Assembly (NCBI GenBank): GCA_005408345.1 | Contig: SEMN01000201.1 | Span: 1 to 64,000, forward strand | Reading direction: 5' to 3' | Length of the DNA stretch: 64,000 nt | From: Macquaria australasica | Taxonomy: Eukaryota; Chordata; Actinopteri; Centrarchiformes; Percichthyidae | Shown here: in pieces, positions 59,206 to 61,405 of the stretch | Position numbering within the stretch: the stretch's first letter is position 1 | How the letters are laid out: each line of letters opens with the position of its first letter | Notes under the pieces: generated by a model | Seen by the model: only the letters and a program-made list of their open reading frames with translations | Databases searched by the model: none | Told to the model about the DNA's origin: nothing | Position numbers and translations under genes: made by a program

Positions 59206-61405
59206 ACGCACGCAAAAGTGTGTTTGCACACACAGTGTATTTGAATGCATAGTCTTAACTCTTAAACCAAGCTTTAACCCTTGTATGAGCCAATAATATG
59301 TATGCAATACCTCATTTTGCCTCACATCAATACAGAGGATTTAAAGACAACAGTAAAGACAAAAAAAGAAAAATGCTGCTTTAAAAGTAAAATATAAGCA
59401 GCAATCCAACAGATTTCTTGAAACTGTGTTAGATCAGCAAACTGAGCTACTTGGACATGTCATACCTAAATAGTCTCAGAATCAGCTGCTAGTTTAAACA
59501 CAAGCAGTTTAATAAAGTAAATCTTACCTGTAGACCTGGAAATCCATCCAGCCCAGGCAGACCTGGTGGGCCTCTGTCACCCTATTGGAACAAATGAAAG
59601 AGAGAGAGTAACACAACACTTGCAAAAGAATAGTAGGATGCAATGCACAATCATTAAAGACATGAAGGCATTAAGACTGACATTTGGAAAAATCTGTTGA
59701 TTCCATTGCAAAAGCTTTATTAAGGCATTATAGCAATGAATAGTTGTAGAAAAATATGTTATGAAAGGAAATTCATCTGCTTTAGCTCTCTTACAGATAA
59801 CCCAGATGCAAGATTTTTTTTTTTTAATCTCAGATGACTAATGAACAACAGGGCAATGGTTCAAAAGACTATTCATTTAGGATATCTAAAAAATTCTAAT
59901 GTTTATCTAAGTAGTGGATTTTCCACAGGTGAGTGATATGGACAGTTAAAAAGTGCTTTTGTACTTCAGGCAGCGTCTACCATGTATTTATATTGAAGAT
60001 GTCTTATTCGAGCTGTTTCTAATCAAAACCGTATGTGGAGTGATATTTGGCTATTCTGTTAAATCAGATAAGACAGTAGGTGAGAGAGTGAATGGAGATT
60101 AGAGACATTTTGTTAGAAACAAACTATGAGGGATAAAGATGCAATGGCGAACATGCCAGGATGCACAAAAAAAGCTATGAAGATAACAGGGAAGAAAGAA
60201 TATGAGCCCATACAGAGTCATGAAACAAGCAACAAAAATCATCATCCCCTCTTCTCTGAATACAAACTTGAAGCTTGAAGCTAACATTTGTTCCAGCCTC
60301 CGTCAAGCTGCTGAACTCTAATACTAAATCTTAGTGCAACAGAGCAATGTGCAATAAATACACAAGCACTTTAGCGCTTAGCACTTTAATTCTTAGTTTC
60401 TTTTTCAAGCCGCCGTGTTGTCAATGTCAAATGTATAGTCAAATGTCTCATGTGTCAAACGCTTGTCGTGTTTTTGTGATGTTTTTTTGTGTGAAGTAAC
60501 GGACTGTAGCACTGTGCCCAAGACAAATTTCCCCTTGGGGACAATAAAGTTTACTCTGCTCTACGAACAACTGATACAAAAGACACAGACTTACTACGAA
60601 GGGTGTTGAGAGGTCTGCAATAATTTGTGGGGATGACATCAGAATGAAGTTGGATAAAAATGTACGTTTTTTCTTAGGGGATTTCTATGAGTGCAAAGAG
60701 CATTAAAACTTGAAGGGAGGAAAGATACTTTTGGAGCTTAATTAGTTCAAGACATTTAGCAGTGCTGCTCAGGAAACTCATTAGGAAGAAAAAGAGACAA
60801 GGATGGTGAGAGAGTAGGGAGTAAGAGAGACCAGCTGTGGTGACGCCAGACATATCAATGGTAACAGAAATGCAGAGAGGGGGTTTAGAGGAAGTTGCTA
60901 AATGAATTAAAATGGGATGAGGAAAACCAGACTCTCAACCTCACTGATCAAGCACTCTAACAAATACATAAATAAAACTTAATTTAAAAATCAGTTTTTC
61001 ATCATCCATCCATTAGTGACTCATCGCATGCAGATTTGTTGAATCATTTTTATAACTCATTATAAACTGTTAGTGTTGGTCTGAACCAACATTTTAGGAT
61101 CCTTTTCACGATATTTTGCTCAAATTACTGATAGATGAAATTAAGAGCAGAGGAAAAAAGCAATTAGTGAGCAGAGACTAAGTGAGGTCTAAGTAAGGAC
61201 TGATGTTGTGAAGACTGGAAGTTCAAGTACCAGGTCAGGTCAAATGTCTCCAGACAAGCATCAGGGCTGCTCAGAAGAGAGATACATGCTAAAGAGACCA
61301 AGAGGAAAAGAGAAAAAAACACAAGACAAAGACTGGTGGCAGATTTCTTACTTTCTCTCCTGGTGGCGCCTGGCCTGGAGACAGCCCGGGGTCTCCCTTT
61401 GAACC
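2326..61405 (-). CDS. col24a1: collagen type XXIV alpha-1 chain, triple-helix region (partial gene, 47 exons)
   Basis: Fibrillar collagen chain of clade C; in other vertebrates type XXIV is a secreted matrix protein of bone and developing cartilage or cornea. All 47 exons are minus strand, phase 0, begin with a Gly codon and have GT..AG borders; together they encode 913 helix residues. The assignment to type XXIV rather than its sister type XXVII rests on remembered human sequences: the imperfection GLSPGQ..PGEK in the first exon, GYPGED followed by a four-residue break in exon 37, and exon peptides such as GEKGDMGNIGKIGPQ and GRPGRKGYIGESGPEGLE, which fit type XXIV clearly better. The 45/54/63/108-bp size order also follows the human helix. 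Introns range from 93 to 4839 bp. No cysteine occurs in the translated helix. The 5' exons (signal peptide, N-propeptide) and 3' exons (C-propeptide) lie outside the window. The span given includes introns; exons are listed separately. Confidence 0.9.
2619..2681 (-). CDS. col24a1: col24a1 helix exon 46 (63 bp)
   Basis: Seven triplets, beginning GPNGDVGFR and ending GPKGPMGTL, with a strong donor gtaagt and an aaacag acceptor. A 63-bp exon is outside the usual 45/54/99/108 set, but the human type XXIV block at this place also has seven triplets by my recollection. The following intron is 239 bp (2380-2618) with nothing notable. Confidence 0.93.
2831..2884 (-). CDS. col24a1: col24a1 helix exon 45 (54 bp)
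   Basis: Encodes GES GDL GMV GLQ GFP GPM; donor gtaaga, acceptor tgtag. It corresponds to human GEYGVQGLTGFQGFPGPK. The following intron is 149 bp. Confidence 0.94.
4221..4328 (-). CDS. col24a1: col24a1 helix exon 44 (108 bp)
   Basis: Twelve triplets, beginning GEPGLPGDR and ending GDLGPKGQP; donor gtgagt, acceptor ttcag. The end GxKGQP is shared with the human block. It is rich in charged triplets (GDQ, GKK, GDL). The following intron is 1336 bp (2885-4220) and holds no recognisable repeat. Confidence 0.95.
4469..4576 (-). CDS. col24a1: col24a1 helix exon 43 (108 bp)
   Basis: Twelve triplets, beginning GQRGLVGQE and ending GERGPLGQK; donor gtgaaa, acceptor ttcag. It contains GLPGER (4487-4504), which would be GLOGER after prolyl hydroxylation, a collagen sequence known to bind alpha1/alpha2-type integrin I domains. 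The following intron is only 140 bp. Confidence 0.95.
4747..5130. promoter_or_regulatory. candidate intronic regulatory patch with RUNX core motifs
   Basis: The patch lies in the 3517-bp intron between exons 42 and 43 and is richer in CpG than the flanking intron. ACCGCA at 4931-4936, ACCACA at 4938-4943 and TGTGGT at 4967-4972 match the RUNX core ACCRCA/TGYGGT, and a degenerate fourth (GCGGTT) sits at 4944-4949. Regulatory function is inference only; there is no conservation or chromatin evidence in hand. Confidence 0.3.
5731..5888 (-). mobile_element. tRNA-derived SINE with 9-bp target-site duplication
   Basis: On the minus strand a tRNA-like head carries an A-box-like GTAGCTCACC (about 5859-5868) and a perfect B-box-type GGTTCGAATCC (about 5799-5809). 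Then follow the unique part with GCTGCATGTCATCCCC, common in percomorph SINEs, and an A-rich tail at about 5731-5740. Flanks AGCAAACTT at 5722-5730 and 5889-5897 form a direct repeat, the mark of retrotransposition. It is not a functional tRNA gene because the cloverleaf arms do not pair convincingly. Confidence 0.85.
8094..8201 (-). CDS. col24a1: col24a1 helix exon 42 (108 bp)
   Basis: Twelve triplets, beginning GPIGLPGLV and ending GLPGKQGRQ; donor gtaatc, acceptor tccag. The following intron (4577-8093, 3517 bp) holds the SINE at 5.73 kb and the RUNX-motif patch at 4.9 kb; the rest shows nothing recognisable. Confidence 0.94.
9383..9436 (-). CDS. col24a1: col24a1 helix exon 41 (54 bp)
   Basis: Encodes GSA GKK GAR GLS GAP GVE; donor gtgagt, acceptor tacag. 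The human counterpart is GSEGNKGKKGAPGPSGKP. The following intron is 1181 bp with nothing recognised. Confidence 0.93.
10294..10524. mobile_element. Harbinger-like MITE (225 bp) with TAA target duplications
   Basis: Terminal inverted repeats read GGGCGTTTCCACACCTA on the left (from 10297) and the complement of GGGCGTTTTCACACCTA on the right (ending 10521). They are flanked by TAA at 10294-10296 and 10522-10524. A TWA 3-bp duplication is typical of PIF/Harbinger elements. The interior has no transposase coding capacity, so it is non-autonomous. Superfamily assignment is inference from the duplication. Confidence 0.8.
11241..11294 (-). CDS. col24a1: col24a1 helix exon 40 (54 bp)
   Basis: Encodes GSP GLP GET GPK GEI GAP; donor gtgagt, acceptor ttcag. 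The following intron (9437-11240, 1804 bp) holds the Harbinger-like MITE at 10.3 kb and otherwise nothing recognised. Confidence 0.94.
11907..11960 (-). CDS. col24a1: col24a1 helix exon 39 (54 bp)
   Basis: Encodes GHI GTT GSR GAV GPQ GPP; donor gtaagt, acceptor ttcag. The human counterpart is GHVGVPGLRGATGQQGPP. The following intron is 612 bp with nothing recognised. Confidence 0.94.
12776..12957. repeat. interspersed repeat common in percomorph fish
   Basis: It starts with TTTATTTATATAGCGCCAA, continues through GAGCAGGTCTAGACC and ends with GACAGTGGCAAGGAAAAACT, phrases I recognise from a high-copy fish repeat. I cannot name the class with certainty. It lies in the intron between exons 38 and 39. 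Confidence 0.7.
13025..13062. repeat. (TG)n microsatellite
   Basis: TG dinucleotides interrupted once by GC, immediately downstream of the interspersed repeat in the same intron. Confidence 0.95.
13305..13358 (-). CDS. col24a1: col24a1 helix exon 38 (54 bp)
   Basis: Encodes GPP GER GER GEP GDE GYQ; donor gtagac, acceptor catag. The human counterpart is GPVGDQGERGEPGAEGYK. It is strongly charged. The following intron is 1344 bp and holds the repeats at 12.78-13.06 kb. Confidence 0.94.
14340..14396 (-). CDS. col24a1: col24a1 helix exon 37 (57 bp) with a helix interruption
   Basis: Encodes GYPGEDNKTPGPPGPLGEP: after GYP GED comes a four-residue break (NKTP) before GPP GPL GEP. The human type XXIV block has the same GYPGED followed by four non-helical residues and GPPGPRGEP, as I recall it. 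An inner gtgaac could pose as a donor but would break the phase; the gtaggt after GEP keeps it. The following intron is 981 bp with nothing recognised. Confidence 0.92.
14490..14543 (-). CDS. col24a1: col24a1 helix exon 36 (54 bp)
   Basis: Encodes GHP GKP GPI GPP GPK GEK; donor gtaata, acceptor ttttag. The human counterpart is GHQGQPGPSGLPGPKGEK. The intron to exon 37 is 93 bp, the shortest in the window. Confidence 0.94.
15040..15150 (-). mobile_element. decayed tRNA-derived SINE-like fragment
   Basis: The minus strand reads GAGTTCAAGTCTGG, resembling a worn B box, followed by ACATTACACATCATCCC, which resembles the GCATGTCATCCCC part of the better-preserved SINE at 5.73 kb. No target duplication is seen. 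It could be coincidental. Confidence 0.4.
15551..15604 (-). CDS. col24a1: col24a1 helix exon 35 (54 bp)
   Basis: Encodes GRP GVM GIE GQP GLA GYT; donor gtgagt, acceptor tccag. The human counterpart is GHLGLMGPDGEPGIPGYR. The following intron is 1007 bp and holds the decayed SINE-like fragment. Confidence 0.94.
17134..17241 (-). CDS. col24a1: col24a1 helix exon 34 (108 bp)
   Basis: Twelve triplets, beginning GERGPAGLA and ending GARGTRGTP; donor gtcagt, acceptor tccag. The shared GAR GTR near the end fits human type XXIV. It contains an RGD tripeptide (GTR GDI) at 17191-17199. The following intron (15605-17133, 1529 bp) has a patch at about 16.2-16.9 kb that may be an old element but could not be classified. 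Confidence 0.95.
17620..17673 (-). CDS. col24a1: col24a1 helix exon 33 (54 bp)
   Basis: Encodes GPE GKL GPP GNR GRH GKK; donor gtaagg, acceptor tacag. The human counterpart is GPEGIVGIPGQRGRPGKK. The basic cluster GRH GKK resembles heparin-type basic helix patches, but no such role is shown here. The following intron is 378 bp. Confidence 0.94.
18598..18705 (-). CDS. col24a1: col24a1 helix exon 32 (108 bp)
   Basis: Twelve triplets, beginning GEPGERGPI and ending GEPGKQGFR; donor gtatgt, acceptor gtcag. It is rich in acidic triplets (GEP three times, GDK, GIE, GDP). The following intron is 924 bp; a short chance Gly-X-Y run near 18.1 kb was rejected as an exon. Confidence 0.94.
19139..19192 (-). 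CDS. col24a1: col24a1 helix exon 31 (54 bp)
   Basis: Encodes GLP GPP GED GPQ GKD GAK; donor gtaaac, acceptor tgtag. The human counterpart is GEPGAPGEEGLQGKDGLK. The following intron is 433 bp. Confidence 0.94.
20659..20712 (-). CDS. col24a1: col24a1 helix exon 30 (54 bp)
   Basis: Encodes GDV GPP GAE GEQ GQE GMR; donor gtgagt, acceptor tgcag. The following intron is 1466 bp (19193-20658) with nothing recognised. Confidence 0.94.
20982..21035 (-). CDS. col24a1: col24a1 helix exon 29 (54 bp)
   Basis: Encodes GGP GAE GEP GAI GEP GLK; donor gtcagt, acceptor tgtag. The opening GGP triplet (glycine at X) is uncommon. The following intron is 269 bp. Confidence 0.93.
21162..21215 (-). CDS. col24a1: col24a1 helix exon 28 (54 bp)
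   Basis: Encodes GPK GPS GEA GPD GEQ GAE; donor gtactt (weak), acceptor tgcag. The following intron is 126 bp. Confidence 0.93.
21881..21934 (-). CDS. col24a1: col24a1 helix exon 27 (54 bp)
   Basis: Encodes GKP GIP GST GER GPH GEP; donor gtaagt. The human counterpart is GLQGLPGSTGDRGLPGEP. The acceptor tttccag is preceded by a (TG)n tract instead of an ordinary pyrimidine run. The following intron is 665 bp with nothing recognised. Confidence 0.94.
21940..21972. repeat. (CA)n tract at the exon 27 acceptor
   Basis: CA repeats with AAA interruptions. In transcript sense this is (TG)n followed by TTTCCAG directly at the 3' splice site of exon 27. Confidence 0.9.
22690..22766 (+). repeat. retroelement 3'-tail-like repeat
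   Basis: GTACAGCACTTTGG, then AAATGTGCTTTACAAATA, then tandem TTGACTTGACTTGAC. This resembles the 3' tail of fish LINE/SINE families that end in short tandem repeats. Only the tail is present. Confidence 0.5.
24097..24575. repeat. (AT)n-rich low-complexity block
   Basis: Long alternating AT with short (TG)n near 24311-24325 and a few unique spacers such as 24326-24395. The Tyr/Ile-rich reading frames here are repeat translations, not genes. Confidence 0.95.
24576..24655. mobile_element. extra, orphan Tc1-type terminal repeat
   Basis: Right-end type sequence from CTGACAGGTGCCATTGTAAT to GGCTGATCG. It has the CACCTGTCAGTGGTCAT form, unlike CTGACTGGTCA of the outer pair, so it comes from a different copy of the family nested inside. 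Confidence 0.7.
25959..26003 (-). CDS. col24a1: col24a1 helix exon 26 (45 bp)
   Basis: Encodes GKA GSP GER GPP GKL; donor gtgagt, acceptor tgaag. The human counterpart is GKTGNPGERGFQGKP. The following intron (21935-25958, 4024 bp) holds the Tc1-type element, a LINE/SINE-like tail at 22.7 kb and the (CA)n tract at the exon 27 acceptor. Confidence 0.93.
26311..26350 (-). repeat. LINE/SINE 3'-tail remnant
   Basis: The minus strand reads AAATTTTCCTCGGGATCAGTAAAATATCTATCTATC, the familiar fish tail of the type AATTTCCC..GGGATCAATAAAGT(ATCT)n in slightly altered form. Only the tail is recognisable. Confidence 0.55.
26896..26940 (-). CDS. col24a1: col24a1 helix exon 25 (45 bp)
   Basis: Encodes GER GDI GIK GEP GFI, containing an RGD tripeptide at 26926-26934; donor gtaagt, acceptor tgcag. 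The human counterpart is GEKGDQGKRGPHGLI. The following intron is 892 bp with a retroelement tail at 26.3 kb. Confidence 0.93.
27186..27239 (-). CDS. col24a1: col24a1 helix exon 24 (54 bp)
   Basis: Encodes GPR GPD GPL GEP GPE GTK; donor gtaaac, acceptor catag. The human counterpart is GSRGPDGLLGEQGIQGAK. The following intron is 245 bp. Confidence 0.94.
29861..29914 (-). CDS. col24a1: col24a1 helix exon 23 (54 bp)
   Basis: Encodes GPQ GQR GSP GIA GTK GRR; donor gtaaga, acceptor cacag. The following intron (27240-29860, 2621 bp) has no recognisable repeat. A CpG-containing open stretch at 28.2-28.6 kb and a pseudo-exon-like GGPGGPL at 28.77 kb were judged non-coding. Confidence 0.94.
30595..30648 (-). 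CDS. col24a1: col24a1 helix exon 22 (54 bp)
   Basis: Encodes GYP GLP GSP GHI GMQ GAP; donor gtaagt, acceptor tgtaag. The human counterpart is GYPGPPGVPGPIGPLGLP. The following intron is 680 bp. Confidence 0.94.
31261..31284. repeat. (CT)n microsatellite
   Basis: Twelve CT units, followed at about 31330-31420 by a CAGC-rich low-complexity stretch, both in the intron between exons 21 and 22. Confidence 0.95.
32499..32552 (-). CDS. col24a1: col24a1 helix exon 21 (54 bp)
   Basis: Encodes GDR GPA GPT GPV GEK GPR; donor gtaagt, acceptor cccag. The human counterpart is GERGSPGPLGPQGEKGVM. The following intron is 1850 bp with only simple repeats. Confidence 0.94.
33582..34099. mobile_element. MITE-like element with terminal inverted repeats (about 518 bp)
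   Basis: The left end TAGCTGTGTTTCCATAAA is mirrored by the right end, whose complement reads TAGCCATGTTTCCATAAAC. Similar TTTCCAT-ended sequences are frequent in fish genomes. No clear target duplication and no protein. It lies in the intron between exons 20 and 21. Confidence 0.7.
34402..34455 (-). CDS. col24a1: col24a1 helix exon 20 (54 bp)
   Basis: Encodes GPL GLI GIA GVM GVP GEK; donor gtaagg, acceptor tccag. The human counterpart is GPVGLPGEVGMTGSIGEK. Its upstream pyrimidine tract is a (TCCTC)n repeat. It is unusually hydrophobic. The following intron is 1849 bp with the MITE at 33.6-34.1 kb. Confidence 0.94.
34458..34483. repeat. (GAGGA)n pentanucleotide repeat at the exon 20 acceptor
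   Basis: Five imperfect GAGGA units. In transcript sense it is TCCTC repeats and forms the polypyrimidine tract of exon 20. Confidence 0.9.
37664..37708 (-). CDS. col24a1: col24a1 helix exon 19 (45 bp)
   Basis: Encodes GEK GDM GNI GKI GPQ; donor gtaagt, acceptor tgcag. The human type XXIV block GEVGDQGNIGKIGET shares GNIGKIG, one of the best arguments against type XXVII. The following intron (34456-37663, 3208 bp) holds only the pentanucleotide repeat and no recognised element. Confidence 0.95.
38874..38927 (-). CDS. col24a1: col24a1 helix exon 18 (54 bp)
   Basis: Encodes GRP GRK GYI GES GPE GLE; donor gtgagt, acceptor tgtag. The human counterpart is GKPGQKGYAGEPGPEGLK. The following intron is 1165 bp with a short (CA)n at 37822-37839 and a palindrome at 38699-38719. 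Confidence 0.95.
39148..39192 (-). CDS. col24a1: col24a1 helix exon 17 (45 bp)
   Basis: Encodes GDE GPP GPP GSA GPT; donor gtaaga, acceptor tgcag. The human counterpart is GEEGPIGAFGELGPR. The following intron is 220 bp. Confidence 0.93.
40631..40684 (-). CDS. col24a1: col24a1 helix exon 16 (54 bp)
   Basis: Encodes GLQ GAR GPQ GPP GPQ GTQ; donor gtgaga, acceptor ttcag. The human counterpart is GLLGNRGPPGPPGLKGTQ. The following intron is 1438 bp (39193-40630) with nothing recognised. Confidence 0.95.
40741..40768. repeat. (GA)n microsatellite within a 96-bp intron
   Basis: GA units interrupted by GGG. In transcript sense it is a (CU)n tract close to the exon 15 donor and upstream of the exon 16 acceptor. 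Confidence 0.93.
40781..40834 (-). CDS. col24a1: col24a1 helix exon 15 (54 bp)
   Basis: Encodes GFP GDI GVP GPN GPP GPK; donor gtacag, acceptor tgcag. The human counterpart is GFPGDIGIPGQNGPEGPK. The following intron is only 96 bp and a third of it is (CT)n. Confidence 0.95.
40890..41040 (-). mobile_element. fish repeat end with CCTGATGAA..CCGAAA motif, possibly Penelope-like
   Basis: The plus strand has ACATTTCGGTCTGTCC then CTTTCATCAGG, as in a widespread fish repeat family. On the minus strand this reads CTGATGAA, a small imperfect hairpin, then GAAA, reminiscent of a hammerhead-ribozyme core as found in Penelope-like retroelements. Stem II pairing is poor here, so activity is unlikely. 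No reverse transcriptase is present. Confidence 0.4.
41970..42470 (+). repeat. decayed copy of the repeat family at 56.8-57.5 kb
   Basis: Phrases such as TTTTGACCTAGAGCTGGC, GAAAGGTCAGGACATCAC, GTTCATCATCTGGGA and TTCCATGGTAATCCCTTCA parallel, in order, the tandem units of the better-preserved copy at 56794-57450. Divergence is high and the borders are uncertain. Confidence 0.5.
42566..42929. mobile_element. MITE-like fish repeat with AATTAGT/TGCAGCTCT ends
   Basis: The right end, complement AGAGCTGCAACAATTAGTC, is mirrored by the left end around GTCACTAACAATTATTTTC. Internal phrases ATCAAAATAGTTGCAGATTA and CAAATGTCTTGTTTTGTCC are those of a family abundant in fish genomes. Non-coding; class not assigned. 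Confidence 0.75.
43824..43877 (-). CDS. col24a1: col24a1 helix exon 14 (54 bp)
   Basis: Encodes GRI GEM GPQ GPP GPP GPE; donor gtaggc, acceptor aacag. The human counterpart is GQTGDPGLQGPSGPPGPE. The following intron (40835-43823, 2989 bp) is packed with old interspersed repeats at 40.9, 42.0-42.5 and 42.6-42.9 kb. Confidence 0.94.
45003..45056 (-). CDS. col24a1: col24a1 helix exon 13 (54 bp)
   Basis: Encodes GAA GAP GPT GPR GKP GPP; donor gtatgt, acceptor ttcag. The human counterpart is GAVGLPGPPGMRGKPGPS. The following intron is 1125 bp with nothing recognised. Confidence 0.94.
45577..45630 (-). CDS. col24a1: col24a1 helix exon 12 (54 bp)
   Basis: Encodes GEV GQR GQP GEM GYQ GDK; donor gtatgc, acceptor ttcag. 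The human counterpart is GEQGTAGELGEPGYPGDK. The following intron is 520 bp with nothing recognised. Confidence 0.95.
45870..45914 (-). CDS. col24a1: col24a1 helix exon 11 (45 bp)
   Basis: Encodes GPA GRA GLP GLK GDK; donor gtgatc, acceptor ggcag. The human counterpart is GLSGNKGLPGIKGDK. The following intron is 239 bp. Confidence 0.94.
46230..46283 (-). CDS. col24a1: col24a1 helix exon 10 (54 bp)
   Basis: Encodes GDP GPE GLR GLS GLV GPQ; donor gtaggt, acceptor cacag. The following intron is 315 bp. Confidence 0.94.
46338..46365. repeat. (CA)n microsatellite
   Basis: About 14 CA units just upstream (in transcript sense) of exon 10. Confidence 0.95.
46737..46792. repeat. compound (GAT)n / (TG)n / (CA)n repeat
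   Basis: GAT triplets pass into TG dinucleotides and, after a short spacer, CA dinucleotides in the intron between exons 9 and 10. The (TG)n and (CA)n arms are complementary and could fold back. Confidence 0.9.
46880..46930 (-). repeat. retroelement 3'-tail remnant
   Basis: The minus strand reads CACAAAAGGTTGACAATAAAGTATTTTCTAT, resembling fish LINE tails of the type GGGACAATAAAGT(AT..)n. Sequence to about 47250 may be part of the same old element, but no coding frame could be recognised. Confidence 0.45.
48582..48648. repeat. (TTG)n-(GGT)n compound repeat
   Basis: About nine TTG/GTT units, then GGT units ending in a run of G, in the long intron between exons 9 and 10. Confidence 0.95.
51123..51167 (-). 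CDS. col24a1: col24a1 helix exon 9 (45 bp)
   Basis: Encodes GPV GGA GIS GFP GLR; donor gtgagt, acceptor cacag. The human counterpart GLVGGTGPPGFPGLR shares the rare G-G pair. The following intron (46284-51122, 4839 bp) is the longest here. It holds simple repeats and one retroelement tail near 46.9 kb; 48.7-51.1 kb shows nothing recognisable. Confidence 0.95.
51835..51888 (-). CDS. col24a1: col24a1 helix exon 8 (54 bp)
   Basis: Encodes GVV GDA GER GPP GPD GNE; donor gtgaga, acceptor cacag. The human counterpart is GFPGDFGDRGPAGLDGSP. The following intron is 667 bp with nothing recognised. Confidence 0.94.
52881..52925 (-). CDS. col24a1: col24a1 helix exon 7 (45 bp)
   Basis: Encodes GIP GPV GKP GPK GRH; donor gtaatg, acceptor tctag. 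The human counterpart is GIPGIRGKKGFKGRQ. The following intron is 992 bp; a GC-richer patch at about 52190-52310 has no identified function. Confidence 0.94.
53310..53363 (-). CDS. col24a1: col24a1 helix exon 6 (54 bp)
   Basis: Encodes GFI GPP GIA GPP GLE GEK; donor gtgagt, acceptor tccag. The human counterpart is GFIGSPGEAGQLGPEGER. The following intron is 384 bp. Confidence 0.95.
55149..55193 (-). CDS. col24a1: col24a1 helix exon 5 (45 bp)
   Basis: Encodes GSA GPQ GNP GPK GVR; donor gtaagt, acceptor tgcag. The human counterpart is GLAGPEGNPGPKGAQ. The following intron is 1785 bp and contains a pyrimidine-rich plus-strand stretch at about 54650-54900, otherwise nothing. Confidence 0.95.
55673..55726 (-). 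CDS. col24a1: col24a1 helix exon 4 (54 bp)
   Basis: Encodes GIP GPP GEA GAA GYP GRQ. The donor is gtgcag, weak by consensus; an inner gttacc would break phase, and GYPGRQ matches the end of the human block, fixing this border. The acceptor tgcag follows a (CT)n microsatellite. The following intron is 479 bp. Confidence 0.93.
55733..55756. repeat. (GA)n microsatellite at the exon 4 acceptor
   Basis: GA repeats on the plus strand; in transcript sense (CT)n just upstream of CTGCTGCAG, serving as the polypyrimidine tract of exon 4. Confidence 0.93.
56667..56711 (-). CDS. col24a1: col24a1 helix exon 3 (45 bp)
   Basis: Encodes GPK GYP GPP GLP GEQ; donor gtaagt, acceptor ttcaag. The human counterpart is GLKGHPGLPGLPGEQ. 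The following intron is 940 bp with nothing recognised beyond the CT repeat. Confidence 0.94.
56794..57450 (+). mobile_element. non-autonomous element or repeat with AGCCATGC ends and internal tandem units
   Basis: It opens with AGCCATGCCAG and closes with CATGCTGCTAGCATGGCT, a short inverted-repeat relation. The first part is rich in GCTAACATG phrases; the second part contains degenerate units about 127 bp apart, each with TTTCATGGCAATCCAT (57220 and 57347). This combination is a very common fish repeat. The transposon class is not assigned. Confidence 0.75.
58531..58660 (+). mobile_element. V-SINE-like fragment
   Basis: A tRNA-like head begins GGGCGGCAGAG and has a worn B box near CTCAATTCGAGCT. 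It is followed by ACCCTTTTGAGCAAGACATTGAAC, close to the conserved CCTTGAGCAAGGCACTTAAC core of vertebrate V-SINEs. It is truncated or diverged and has no visible target duplication. Confidence 0.6.
59150..59206. repeat. (TG)n microsatellite
   Basis: About 28 TG units with minor interruptions in the intron between exons 2 and 3. Confidence 0.96.
59528..59581 (-). CDS. col24a1: col24a1 helix exon 2 (54 bp)
   Basis: Encodes GDR GPP GLP GLD GFP GLQ; donor gtaaga, acceptor aatag. The following intron (56712-59527, 2816 bp) holds the tandem-unit repeat, the V-SINE-like fragment and (TG)n. Confidence 0.94.
60521..60562 (+). repeat. retroelement 3'-tail remnant
   Basis: AGACAAATTTCCCC then TTGGGGACAATAAAGTTTA, the typical fish LINE/SINE tail. 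About 100 bp upstream may belong to it. Confidence 0.55.
61352..61405 (-). CDS. col24a1: col24a1 helix exon 1 in window (54 bp), with helix imperfection
   Basis: Encodes GSKGDPGLSPGQAPPGEK: the Gly spacing breaks at GLSP and at GQAPP, then resumes at GEK. Human type XXIV has KGDPGFSPGQPVPGEK here by recollection, and type XXVII a related GDPGLSPGK, so the break is an old family feature. The donor is gtaaga and the acceptor ctag. In human this lies about 40 residues into the helix, so a few helix exons remain upstream beyond 64000. The following intron is 1770 bp with a retroelement tail at 60.5 kb. Confidence 0.93.

Noticed and set aside
2326..61405. Assignment to col27a1 instead of col24a1
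   Set aside because: Both are clade-C collagens with similar imperfections, but most exon peptides (for example GNIGKIG, GYPGED, GFPGDIG..GPNGPPGPK, GEQ/GEV..GYQGDK) fit remembered type XXIV better. A protein search would settle it.
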